DNA from: Tridacna crocea
Lineage: Eukaryota > Mollusca > Bivalvia > Cardiida > Cardiidae
Direction: 5' to 3'
DNA length: 64,000 bases
NCBI GenBank assembly: GCA_943736015.1
Contig: OX031068.1
Coordinates: forward strand, 32,918,296-32,982,295
The notes beneath the pieces are model-generated. The model saw nothing but the letters and a program-made list of their open reading frames with translations. It did no database searches and was not told the DNA's origin. A program made the position numbers and the translations under genes. Below, one piece after another: positions 33,154-46,310 of the stretch; the first letter of the stretch is position 1; every line of letters begins with the position of its first letter.

Positions 33154-35344
33154 CTATGAGACGGTAGTCAACGTAAATGGATTTCTCGTCACGGTATAAA
33201 GAGATTGGAGAAAAAAAATACACATTGAAAATTTAGTTCCTTTTGTTTGATTTATGCAATAAGAAGCAGTTGCTACTGAAAGAGCCTTCAGTCTTTTTTT
33301 AGCCACTTGTCGCATTATTTTCTGGGGTTTTCGCATGAGCGTAACTGGCACATATGAGACGGTAGTCAACATAACTGGGCTTCTTGTTGTGGTTTGAAGA
33401 TATTAGAAATATTACACTTCAGTTGCCTCTGTTTGATATATGCAATAGGAAGCAACTGAGAGTTTTCAGTCTTTTTTTAGCCACCTGTCACATTCATTTC
33501 TGGGGTTTTCGCATGAGCGTAACTGGCACATATGTGACGGTAGTCAACGTAACTGGGTTTCTTGTTGCGGTTTAAAGAGATTAGAAAAATTACACTTCAG
33601 TTGCCATTGTTTGATATATGCAATAGGAAGTAACTGAAAGAATTTTCAGTCTTTTTTTAGCCACTTGTCGCATTAATTTCTGGTTTTTCTTTTTACACTG
33701 TACATTGATCACCTTGGTCTATTGAAAGTTTCAATGTGCAGCATTTCTTGTGGGCTGAGTTATAAAAGCAAATCAAGTAAAGGGCTGGGGAGGGGGGGTG
33801 CATCGAGGGTTAAAGGGAAGTAATTCTTGCGAGGGGCTTAAAAAGACCAAAACATGAGAGGGTAGTCAATGTAACTGGGTTTCTTGTTGCGGATTGAAGA
33901 GATTAGAAAAATTACACTTCAGTTGCCATTGTTTGATATATGCAATAGGAAGTAACTGAAAAGAGTTTTCAGTCTTTTTTTAGCCACTTGTCGCATTAAT
34001 TTCTGTTGGTTTTTTTTTTTTCACTGTATATTGATCACTTTGGTCTATTGAAAGTTTCAATGTGCAGCATTTCTTGTGGGCTGAGTTAAAAAAGCAAATC
34101 CAGTAAAGGGCTGGGGAGGGGGGGTGCATCGAGGGTTAAAGGGAAGTAATTCTTGCAAGAGGCTTAAAAAGACCAAAACATATGAGCTGGGGAGGGGGGG
34201 TTGCATCGAGGAATAAAGGGAAGTAATTCTTGCAAGAGGCTTGAAAAGACCAACACATGGCCTTTTACGCCCCTATTTTCTTAAATGTGTGAAATCTGGC
34301 ATGTGTGGATGGCAGTTTGCCAAGGACTGCACAGCAGCCTTTACAGAAGACTTTAAATCCACTTTTATGCCGTTTTTTTTACTGTTTTAAATCGATAAAT
34401 TAGGGCGCCATTTTGGCGCGAATTTGAAGCTCTCTGATTGGCTGTTGAAATTTCTAAAGTCTTCTCTGATTAGCTGTTGGTTTTCATTCTGATTTCCTTA
34501 AAGCTTCTCTGATTGGATAATTTCAGAGCGGGAAGAGATTTGATTGGCTGATGGGAAGGGGGGGAATATCTGTTTATTCTTATTAACCTTTTACCGCACA
34601 ATGACGCCTTTTAACACCCCTGAAAGAGAAGGCTTTTGGAAATAATCTGAGGAAAGGAGACAATGCAGGTTACCAGCATTTTCTCCTTTTCCCACAATGT
34701 TTTCTACCCTATCAAAGAAGCAATTGATTTTTAGTTATTCTTACATCTTATTGTATCTTTATGGCCTACTTCTAGATTCTTTTATCGGAAAAAGTTTCCG
34801 CAACAGCAAACGGTTGCTTCTGAATTTTATATTTTTGCGCAGCGATTAAACATAAAATTGACTTTTGACTCGCGCAGTCGTCAAAATGGGTTCAATGTTT
34901 TCATGACCCTGGTAAGAAAACAGGGAAAAATTTTGTTTACCTGTCCTTGAATTGTACAATAGGTATCAGTTGCCTCATAAAGTGTTGAAGTTGATTTTAC
35001 GATTTTATGCGTAGCACGTAAGTCATGTACGCGTGAGATGGTCACGTAACCAAACCAATGGCCCTAGTGAGAGAAAAAGAAAAAGAAAAATCCATATAAT
35101 TGACTTAAGCAACAGTTGGCGTCTGCTATAAAATATTCCGTCAGTCGATTTTTCATGTTTTTGCGGATACGTAAGTGGCACCTGCGAGACAACAGACAAC
35201 CTAAAAGGGTTTGTTGTCAGGGTAAAAAAAGATTGCAGAAATAAAAAACAGATATTAGAAACTAAGTTCCCTATATTTGACCTATTAAGCAACAGGTGTC
35301 GTCTGCTATGAAATGTTCCGTAAGTCGATTTTCGCAACCGGCAC
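33154..35344. repeat. Monomer 16 (2191 bp), twin of monomer 18
   Basis: Short boundary form. Five markers are shared with unit 18: T at 33763 (GTTATAAAAG), G at 33831 (TTGCGAGG), A at 34472, which destroys the second inverted CCAAT box, G at 34888 and C at 35030 (TACGCG). Unit 17, between the twins, has none of them. Confidence 0.95.
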
Positions 35345-37537
35345 CTATGAGACGGTAGTCAACGTAAATGGATTTCTCGTCACGGTATAAAGAGATTGGA
35401 GAAAAAAAATACACATTGAAAATTTAGTTCCTTTTGTTTGATTTATGCAATAAGAAGCAGTTGCTACTGAAAGAGCCTTCAGTCTTTTTTTAGCCACTTG
35501 TCGCATTATTTTCTGGGGTTTTCGCATGAGCGTAACTGGCACATATGAGACGGTAGTCAACATAACTGGGCTTCTTGTTGTGGTTTGAAGATATTAGAAA
35601 TATTACACTTCAGTTGCCTCTGTTTGATATATGCAATAGGAAGCAACTGAGAGTTTTCAGTCTTTTTTTAGCCACCTGTCACATTCATTTCTGGGGTTTT
35701 CGCATGAGCGTAACTGGCACATATGTGACGGTAGTCAACGTAACTGGGTTTCTTGTTGCGGTTTAAAGAGATTAGAAAAATTACACTTCAGTTGCCATTG
35801 TTTGATATATGCAATAGGAAGTAACTGAAAGAATTTTCAGTCTTTTTTTAGCCACTTGTCGCATTAATTTCTGGTTTTTCTTTTTACACTGTACATTGAT
35901 CACCTTGGTCTATTGAAAGTTTCAATGTGCAGCATTTCTTGTGGGCTGAGTTAGAAAAGCAAATCAAGTAAAGGGCTGGGGAGGGGGGGGTGCATCGAGG
36001 GTTAAAGGGAAGTAATTCTTGCAAGGGGCTTAAAAAGACCAAAACATGAGAGGGTAGTCAATGTAACTGGGTTTCTTGTTGCGGATTGAAGAGATTAGAA
36101 AAATTACACTTCAGTTGCCATTGTTTGATATATGCAATAGGAAGTAACTGAAAAGAGTTTTCAGTCTTTTTTTAGCCACTTGTCGCATTAATTTCTGTTG
36201 GTTTTTTTTTTTTTCACTGTATATTGATCACTTTGGTCTATTGAAAGTTTCAATGTGCAGCATTTCTTGTGGGCTGAGTTAAAAAAGCAAATCCAGTAAA
36301 GGGCTGGGGAGGGGGGGTGCATCGAGGGTTAAAGGGAAGTAATTCTTGCAAGAGGCTTAAAAAGACCAAAACATATGAGCTGGGGAGGGGGGGTTGCATC
36401 GAGGAATAAAGGGAAGTAATTCTTGCAAGAGGCTTGAAAAGACCAACACATGGCCTTTTACGCCCCTATTTTCTTAAATGTGTGAAATCTGGCATGTGTG
36501 GATGGCAGTTTGCCAAGGACTGCACAGCAGCCTTTACAGAAGACTTTAAATCCACTTTTATGCCGTTTTTTTTACTGTTTTAAATCGATAAATTAGGGCG
36601 CCATTTTGGCGCGAATTTGAAGCTCTCTGATTGGCTGTTGAAATTTCTAAAGTCTTCTCTGATTGGCTGTTGGTTTTCATTCTGATTTCCTTAAAGCTTC
36701 TCTGATTGGATAATTTCAGAGCGGGAAGAGATTTGATTGGCTGATGGGAAGGGGGGGAATATCTGTTTATTCTTATTAACCTTTTACCGCACAATGACGC
36801 CTTTTAACACCCCTGAAAGAGAAGGCTTTTGGAAATAATCTGAGGAAAGGAGACAATGCAGGTTACCAGCATTTTCTCCTTTTCCCACAATGTTTTCTAC
36901 CCTATCAAAGAAGCAATTGATTTTTAGTTATTCTTACATCTTATTGTATCTTTATGGCCTACTTCTAGATTCTTTTATCGGAAAAAGTTTCCGCAACAGC
37001 AAACGGTTGCTTCTGAATTTTATATTTTTGCGCAGCGATTAAACATAAAATTGACTTTTGACTCGCGCAGTCGTCAAAATTGGTTCAATGTTTTCATGAC
37101 CCTGGTAAGAAAACAGGGAAAAATTTTGTTTACCTGTCCTTGAATTGTACAATAGGTATCAGTTGCCTCATAAAGTGTTGAAGTTGATTTTACGATTTTA
37201 TGCGTAGCACGTAAGTCATGTATGCGTGAGATGGTCACGTAACCAAACCAATGGCCCTAGTGAGAGAAAAAGAAAAAGAAAAATCCATATAATTGACTTA
37301 AGCAACAGTTGGCGTCTGCTATAAAATATTCCGTCAGTCGATTTTTCATGTTTTTGCGGATACGTAAGTGGCACCTGCGAGACAACAGACAACCTAAAAG
37401 GGTTTGTTGTCAGGGTAAAAAAAGATTGCAGAAATAAAAAACAGATATTAGAAACTAAGTTCCCTATATTTGACCTATTAAGCAACAGGTGTCGTCTGCT
37501 ATGAAATGTTCCGTAAGTCGATTTTCGCAACCGGCAC
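35345..37537. repeat. Monomer 17 (2193 bp)
   Basis: Short boundary form with no obvious private marker. It separates the twin units 16 and 18. Confidence 0.95.
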
Positions 37538-39728
37538 CTATGAGACGGTAGTCAACGTAAATGGATTTCTCGTCACGGTATAAAGAGATTGGAGAAAAAA
37601 AATACACATTGAAAATTTAGTTCCTTTTGTTTGATTTATGCAATAAGAAGCAGTTGCTACTGAAAGAGCCTTCAGTCTTTTTTTAGCCACTTGTCGCATT
37701 ATTTTCTGGGGTTTTCGCATGAGCGTAACTGGCACATATGAGACGGTAGTCAACATAACTGGGCTTCTTGTTGTGGTTTGAAGATATTAGAAATATTACA
37801 CTTCAGTTGCCTCTGTTTGATATATGCAATAGGAAGCAACTGAGAGTTTTCAGTCTTTTTTTAGCCACCTGTCACATTCATTTCTGGGGTTTTCGCATGA
37901 GCGTAACTGGCACATATGTGACGGTAGTCAACGTAACTGGGTTTCTTGTTGCGGTTTAAAGAGATTAGAAAAATTACACTTCAGTTGCCATTGTTTGATA
38001 TATGCAATAGGAAGTAACTGAAAGAATTTTCAGTCTTTTTTTAGCCACTTGTCGCATTAATTTCTGGTTTTTCTTTTTACACTGTACATTGATCACCTTG
38101 GTCTATTGAAAGTTTCAATGTGCAGCATTTCTTGTGGGCTGAGTTATAAAAGCAAATCAAGTAAAGGGCTGGGGAGGGGGGGTGCATCGAGGGTTAAAGG
38201 GAAGTAATTCTTGCGAGGGGCTTAAAAAGACCAAAACATGAGAGGGTAGTCAATGTAACTGGGTTTCTTGTTGCGGATTGAAGAGATTAGAAAAATTACA
38301 CTTCAGTTGCCATTGTTTGATATATGCAATAGGAAGTAACTGAAAAGAGTTTTCAGTCTTTTTTTAGCCACTTGTCGCATTAATTTCTGTTGGTTTTTTT
38401 TTTTTCACTGTATATTGATCACTTTGGTCTATTGAAAGTTTCAATGTGCAGCATTTCTTGTGGGCTGAGTTAAAAAAGCAAATCCAGTAAAGGGCTGGGG
38501 AGGGGGGGTGCATCGAGGGTTAAAGGGAAGTAATTCTTGCAAGAGGCTTAAAAAGACCAAAACATATGAGCTGGGGAGGGGGGGTTGCATCGAGGAATAA
38601 AGGGAAGTAATTCTTGCAAGAGGCTTGAAAAGACCAACACATGGCCTTTTACGCCCCTATTTTCTTAAATGTGTGAAATCTGGCATGTGTGGATGGCAGT
38701 TTGCCAAGGACTGCACAGCAGCCTTTACAGAAGACTTTAAATCCACTTTTATGCCGTTTTTTTTACTGTTTTAAATCGATAAATTAGGGCGCCATTTTGG
38801 CGCGAATTTGAAGCTCTCTGATTGGCTGTTGAAATTTCTAAAGTCTTCTCTGATTAGCTGTTGGTTTTCATTCTGATTTCCTTAAAGCTTCTCTGATTGG
38901 ATAATTTCAGAGCGGGAAGAGATTTGATTGGCTGATGGGAAGGGGGGGAATATCTGTTTATTCTTATTAACCTTTTACCGCACAATGACGCCTTTTAACA
39001 CCCCTGAAAGAGAAGGCTTTTGGAAATAATCTGAGGAAAGGAGACAATGCAGGTTACCAGCATTTTCTCCTTTTCCCACAATGTTTTCTACCCTATCAAA
39101 GAAGCAATTGATTTTTAGTTATTCTTACATCTTATTGTATCTTTATGGCCTACTTCTAGATTCTTTTATCGGAAAAAGTTTCCGCAACAGCAAACGGTTG
39201 CTTCTGAATTTTATATTTTTGCGCAGCGATTAAACATAAAATTGACTTTTGACTCGCGCAGTCGTCAAAATGGGTTCAATGTTTTCATGACCCTGGTAAG
39301 AAAACAGGGAAAAATTTTGTTTACCTGTCCTTGAATTGTACAATAGGTATCAGTTGCCTCATAAAGTGTTGAAGTTGATTTTACGATTTTATGCGTAGCA
39401 CGTAAGTCATGTACGCGTGAGATGGTCACGTAACCAAACCAATGGCCCTAGTGAGAGAAAAAGAAAAAGAAAAATCCATATAATTGACTTAAGCAACAGT
39501 TGGCGTCTGCTATAAAATATTCCGTCAGTCGATTTTTCATGTTTTTGCGGATACGTAAGTGGCACCTGCGAGACAACAGACAACCTAAAAGGGTTTGTTG
39601 TCAGGGTAAAAAAAGATTGCAGAAATAAAAAACAGATATTAGAAACTAAGTTCCCTATATTTGACCTATTAAGCAACAGGTGTCGTCTGCTATGAAATGT
39701 TCCGTAAGTCGATTTTCGCAACCGGCAC
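37538..39728. repeat. Monomer 18 (2191 bp), twin of monomer 16
   Basis: Short boundary form, same five markers as unit 16: T at 38147, G at 38215, A at 38856 (loss of the second inverted CCAAT box), G at 39272 and C at 39414. Confidence 0.95.
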
Positions 39729-41919
39729 CTATGAGACGGTAGTCAACGTAAATGGATTTCTCGTCACGGTATAAAGAGATTGGAGAAAAAAAATACACAT
39801 TGAAAATTTAGTTCCTTTTGTTTGATTTATGCAATAAGAAGCAGTTGCTACTGAAAGAGCCTTCAGTCTTTTTTTAGCCACTTGTCGCATTATTTTCTGG
39901 GGTTTTCGCATGAGCGTAACTGGCACATATGAGACGGTAGTCAACATAACTGGGCTTCTTGTTGTGGTTTGAAGATATTAGAAATATTACACTTCAGTTG
40001 CCTCTGTTTGATATATGCAATAGGAAGCAACTGAGAGTTTTCAGTCTTTTTTTAGCCACCTGTCACATTCATTTCTGGGGTTTTCGCATGAGCGTAACTG
40101 GCACATATGTGACGGTAGTCAACGTAACTGGGTTTCTTGTTGCGGTTTAAAGAGATTAGAAAAATTACACTTCAGTTGCCATTGTTTGATATATGCAATA
40201 GGAAGTAACTGAAAGAATTTTCAGTCTTTTTTTAGCCACTTGTCGCATTAATTTCTGGTTTTTCTTTTTACACTGTACATTGATCACCTTGGTCTATTGA
40301 AAGTTTCAATGTGCAGCATTTCTTGTGGGCTGAGTTAGAAAAGCAAATCAAGTAAAGGGCTGGGGAGGGGGGGGTGCATCGAGGGTTAAAGGGAAGTAAT
40401 TCTTGCAAGGGGCTTAAAAAGACCAAAACATGAGAGGGTAGTCAATGTAACTGGGTTTCTTGTTGCGGATTGAAGAGATTAGAAAAATTACACTTCAGTT
40501 GCCATTGTTTGATATATGCAATAGGAAGTAACTGAAAAGAGTTTTCAGTCTTTTTTTAGCCACTTGTCGCATTAATTTCTGTTTTTTTTTTTTTTTCACT
40601 GTATATTGATCACTTTGGTCTATTGAAAGTTTCAATGTGCAGCATTTCTTGTGGGCTGAGTTAAAAAAGCAAATCCAGTAAAGGGCTGGGGAGGGGGGGT
40701 GCATCGAGGGTTAAAGGGAAGTAATTCTTGCAAGAGGCTTAAAAAGACCAAAACATATGAGCTGGGGAGGGGGGGTTGCATCGAGGAATAAAGGGAAGTA
40801 ATTCTTGCAAGAGGCTTGAAAAGACCAACACATGGCCTTTTACGCCCCTATTTTCTTAAATGTGTGAAATCTGGCATGTGTGGATGGCAGTTTGCCAAGG
40901 ACTGCACAGCAGCCTTTACAGAAGACTTTAAATCCACTTTTATGCCGTTTTTTTTACTGTTTTAAATCGATAAATTAGGGCGCCATTTTGGCGCGAATTT
41001 GAAGCTCTCTGATTGGCTGTTGAAATTTCTAAAGTCTTCTCTGATTGGCTGTTGGTTTTCATTCTGATTTCCTTAAAGCTTCTCTGATTGGATAATTTCA
41101 GAGCGGGAAGAGATTTGATTGGCTGATGGGAAGGGGGGGAATATCTGTTTATTCTTATTAACCTTTTACCGCACAATGACGCCTTTTAACACCCCTGAAA
41201 GAGAAGGCTTTTGGAAATAATCTGAGGAAAGGAGACAATGCAGGTTACCAGCATTTTCTCCTTTTCCCACAATGTTTTCTACCCTATCAAAGAAGCAATT
41301 GATTTTTAGTTATTCTTACATCTTATTGTATCTTTATGGCCTACTTCTAGATTCTTTTATCGGAAAAAGTTTCCGCAACAGCAAACGGTTGCTTCTGAAT
41401 TTTATATTTTTGCGCAGCGATTAAACATAAAATTGACTTTTGACTCGCGCAGTCATCAAAATTGGTTCAATGTTTTCATGACCCTGGTAAGAAAACAGGG
41501 AAAAATTTTGTTTACCTGTCCTTGAATTGTACAATAGGTATCAGTTGCCTCATAAAGTGTTGAAGTTGATTTTACGATTTTATGCGTAGCACGTAAGTCA
41601 TGTATGCGTGAGATGGTCACGTAACCAAACCAATGGCCCTAGTGAGAGAAAAAGAAAAAGAAAAATCCATATAATTGACTTAAGCAACAGTTGGCGTCTG
41701 CTATAAAATATTCCGTCAGTCGATTTTTCATGTTTTTGCGGATACGTAAGTGGCACCTGCGAGACAACAGACAACCTAAAAGGGTTTGTTGTCAGGGTAA
41801 AAAAAGATTGCAGAAATAAAAAACAGATATTAGAAACTAAGTTCCCTATATTTGACCTATTAAGCAACAGGTGTCGTCTGCTATGAAATGTTCCGTAAGT
41901 CGATTTTCGCAACCGGCAC
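39729..41919. repeat. Monomer 19 (2191 bp)
   Basis: Short boundary form. CTGTTGG before the T run has become an uninterrupted run of 15 T (40582-40596), as in units 23 and 25. A at 41455 (CAGTCATC) is a CpG transition shared with unit 24. Confidence 0.95.
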
Positions 41920-44110
41920 CTATGAGACGGTAGTCAACGTAAATGGATTTCTCGTCACGGTATAAAGAGATTGGAGAAAAAAAATACACATTGAAAATTT
42001 AGTTCCTTTTGTTTGATTTATGCAATAAGAAGCAGTTGCTACTGAAAGAGCCTTCAGTCTTTTTTTAGCCACTTGTCGCATTATTTTCTGGGGTTTTTGC
42101 ATGAGCGTAACTGGCACATATGAGACGGTAGTCAACATAACTGGGCTTCTTGTTGTGGTTTGAAGATATTAGAAATATTACACTTCAGTTGCCTCTGTTT
42201 GATATATGCAATAGGAAGCAACTGAGAGTTTTCAGTCTTTTTTTAGCCACCTGTCACATTCATTTCTGGGGTTTTCGCATGAGCGTAACTGGCACATATG
42301 TGACGGTAGTCAACGTAACTGGGTTTCTTGTTGCGGTTTAAAGAGATTAGAAAAATTACACTTCAGTTGCCATTGTTTGATATATGCAATAGGAAGTAAC
42401 TGAAAGAATTTTCAGTCTTTTTTTAGCCACTTGTCGCATTAATTTCTGGTTTTTCTTTTTACACTGTACATTGATCACCTTGGTCTATTGAAAGTTTCAA
42501 TGTGCAGCATTTCTTGTGGGCTGAGTTAGAAAAGCAAATCAAGTAAAGGGCTGGGGAGGGGGGGGTGCATCGAGGGTTAAAGGGAAGTAATTCTTGCAAG
42601 GGGCTTAAAAAGACCAAAACATGAGAGGGTAGTCAATGTAACTGGGTTTCTTGTTGCGGATTGAAGAGATTAGAAAAATTACACTTCAGTTGCCATTGTT
42701 TGATATATGCAATAGGAAGTAACTGAAAAGAGTTTTCAGTCTTTTTTTAGCCACTTGTCGCATTAATTTCTGTTGGTTTTTTTTTTTTCACTGTATATTG
42801 ATCACTTTGGTCTATTGAAAGTTTCAATGTGCAGCATTTCTTGTGGGCTGAGTTAAAAAAGCAAATCCAGTAAAGGGCTGGGGAGGGGGGGTGCATCGAG
42901 GGTTAAAGGGAAGTAATTCTTGCAAGAGGCTTAAAAAGACCAAAACATATGAGCTGGGGAGGGGGGGTTGCATCGAGGAATAAAGGGAAGTAATTCTTGC
43001 AAGAGGCTTGAAAAGACCAACACATGGCCTTTTACGCCCCTATTTTCTTAAATGTGTGAAATCTGGCATGTGTGGATGGCAGTTTGCCAAGGACTGCACA
43101 GCAGCCTTTACAGAAGACTTTAAATCCACTTTTATGCCGTTTTTTTTACTGTTTTAAATCGATAAATTAGGGCGCCATTTTGGCGCGAATTTGAAGCTCT
43201 CTGATTGGCTGTTGAAATTTCTAAAGTCTTCTCTGATTGGCTGTTGGTTTTCATTCTGATTTCCTTAAAGCTTCTCTGATTGGATAATTTCAGAGCGGGA
43301 AGAGATTTGATTGGCTGATGGGAAGGGGGGAATATCTGTTTATTCTTATTAACCTTTTACCGCACAATGACGCCTTTTAACACCCCTGAAAGAGAAGGCT
43401 TTTGGAAATAATCTGAGGAAAGGAGACAATGCAGGTTACCAGCATTTTCTCCTTTTCCCACAATGTTTTCTACCCTATCAAAGAAGCAATTGATTTTTAG
43501 TTATTCTTACATCTTATTGTATCTTTATGGCCTACTTCTAGATTCTTTTATCGGAAAAAGTTTCCGCAACAGCAAACGGTTGCTTCTGAATTTTATATTT
43601 TTGCGCAGCGATTAAACATAAAATTGACTTTTGACTCGCGCAGTCGTCAAAATTGGTTCAATGTTTTCATGACCCTGGTAAGAAAACAGGGAAAAATTTT
43701 GTTTACCTGTCCTTGAATTGTACAATAGGTATCAGTTGCCTCATAAAGTGTTGAAGTTGATTTTACGATTTTATGCGTAGCACGTAAGTCATGTATGCGT
43801 GAGATGGTCACGTAACCAAACCAATGGCCCTACTGAGAGAAAAAGAAAAAGAAAAATCCATATAATTGACTTAAGCAACAGTTGGCGTCTGCTATAAAAT
43901 ATTCCGTCAGTCGATTTTTCATGTTTTTGCGGATACGTAAGTGGCACCTGCGAGACAACAGACAACCTAAAAGGGTTTGTTGTCAGGGTAAAAAAAGATT
44001 GCAGAAATAAAAAACAGATATTAGAAACTAAGTTCCCTATATTTGACCTATTAAGCAACAGGTGTCGTCTGCTATGAAATGTTCCGTAAGTCGATTTTCG
44101 CAACCGGCAC
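41920..44110. repeat. Monomer 20 (2191 bp), relative of monomer 15
   Basis: Short boundary form. Shares the six-G run (43325-43330) and C at 43833 with unit 15, five units to the left. Private T at 42098 is a CpG transition. Confidence 0.95.
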
Positions 44111-46310
44111 CTATGAGACGGTAGTCAACGTAAATGGATTTCTCGTCACGGTATAAAGAGATTGGAGAAAAAAAATACACATTGAAAATTTAGTTCCTTT
44201 TGTTTGATTTATGCAATAAGAAGCAGTTGCTACTGAAAGAGCCTTCAGTCTTTTTTTAGCCACTTGTCGCATTATTTTCTGGGGTTTTCGCATGAGCGTA
44301 ACTGGCACATATGAGACGGTAGTCAACATAACTGGGCTTCTTGTTGTGGTTTGAAGATATTAGAAATATTACACTTCAGTTGCCTCTGTTTGATATATGC
44401 AATAGGAAGCAACTGAGAGTTTTCAGTCTTTTTTTAGCCACCTGTCACATTCATTTCTGGGGTTTTCGCATGAGCGTAACTGGCACATATGTGACGGTAG
44501 TCAACGTAACTGGGTTTCTTGTTGCGGTTTAAAGAGATTAGAAAAATTACACTTCAGTTGCCATTGTTTGATATATGCAATAGGAAGTAACTGAAAGAAT
44601 TTTCAGTCTTTTTTTAGCCACTTGTCGCATTAATTTCTGGTTTTTCTTTTTACACTGTACATTGATCACCTTGGTCTATTGAAAGTTTCAATGTGCAGCA
44701 TTTCTTGTGGGCTGAGTTAGAAAAGCAAATCAAGTAAAGGGCTGGGGAGGGGGGGTGCATCGAGGGTTAAAGGGAAGTAATTCTTGCGAGGGGCTTAAAA
44801 AGACCAAAACATGAGAGGGTAGTCAATGTAACTGGGTTTCTTGTTGCGGATTGAAGAGATTAGAAAAATTACACTTCAGTTGCCATTGTTTGATATATGC
44901 AATAGGAAGTAACTGAAAAGAGTTTTCAGTCTTTTTTTAGCCACTTGTCGCATTAATTTCTGTTGGTTTTTTTTTTTTTCACTGTATATTGATCACTTTG
45001 GTCTATTGAAAGTTTCAATGTGCAGCATTTCTTGTGGGCTGAGTTAAAAAAGCAAATCCAGTAAAGGGCTGGGGAGGGGGGGTGCATCGAGGGTTAAAGG
45101 GAAGTAATTCTTGCAAGAGGCTTAAAAAGACCAAAACATATGAGCTGGGGAGGGGGGGTTGCATCGAGGAATAAAGGGAAGTAATTCTTGCAAGAGGCTT
45201 GAAAAGACCAACACATGGCCTTTTACGCCCCTATTTTCTTAAATGTGTGAAATCTGGCATGTGTGGATGGCAGTTTGCCAAGGACTGCACAGCAGCCTTT
45301 ACAGAAGACTGTAAATCCACTTTTATGCCGTTTTTTTTACTGTTTTAAATCGATAAATTAGGGCGCCATTTTGGCGCGAATTTGAAGCTCTCTGATTGGC
45401 TGTTGAAATTTCTAAAGTCTTCTCTGATTGGCTGTTGGTTTTCATTCTGATTTCCTTAAAGCTTCTCTGATTGGATAATTTCAGAGCGGGAAGAGATTTG
45501 ATTGGCTGATGGGAAGGGGGGGAATATCTGTTTATTCTTATTAACCTTTTACCGCACAATGACGCCTTTTAACACCCCTGAAAGAGAAGGCTTTTGGAAA
45601 TAATCTGAGGAAAGGAGACAATGCAGGTTACCAGCATTTTCTCCTTTTCCCACAATGTTTTCTACCCTATCAAAGAAGCAATTGATTTTTAGTTATTCTT
45701 ACATCTTATTGTATCTTTATGGCCTACTTCTAGATTCTTTTATCGGAAAAAGTTTCCGCAACAGCAAACGGTTGCTTCTGAATTTTATATTTTTGCGCAG
45801 CGATTAAACATAAAATTGACTTTTGACTCGCGCAGTCGTCAAAATGGGTTCAATGTTTTCATGACCCTGGTAAGAAAACAGGGAAAAATTTTGTTTACCT
45901 GTCCTTGAATTGTACAATAGGTATCAGTTGCCTCATAAAGTGTTGAAGTTGATTTTACGATTTTATGCGTAGCACGTAAGTCATGTATGCGTGAGATGGT
46001 CACGTAACCAAACCAATGGCCCTAGTGAGAGAAAAAGAAAAAGAAAAATCCATATAATTGACTTAAGCAACAGTTGGCGTCTGCTATAAAATATTCCGTC
46101 AGTCGATTTTTCATGTTTTTGCGGATACGTAAGTGGCACCTGCGAGACAACAGACAACCTAAAAGGGTTTGTTGTCAGGGTAAAAAAAGATTGCAGAAAT
46201 AAAAAACAGATATTAGAAACTAAGTTCCCTATATTTGACCTATTAAGCAACAGGTGTCGTCTGCTATGAAATGTTCCATAAGTCGATTTTCGCGGGCACG
46301 TAACTGGCAC
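44111..46310. repeat. Monomer 21 (2200 bp)
   Basis: Ends in a long boundary with two linked changes, A at 46278 and T at 46305, shared with units 22 and 24. Also has G at 44788 (TTGCGAGG), G at 45846 and private G at 45311. Confidence 0.95.
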
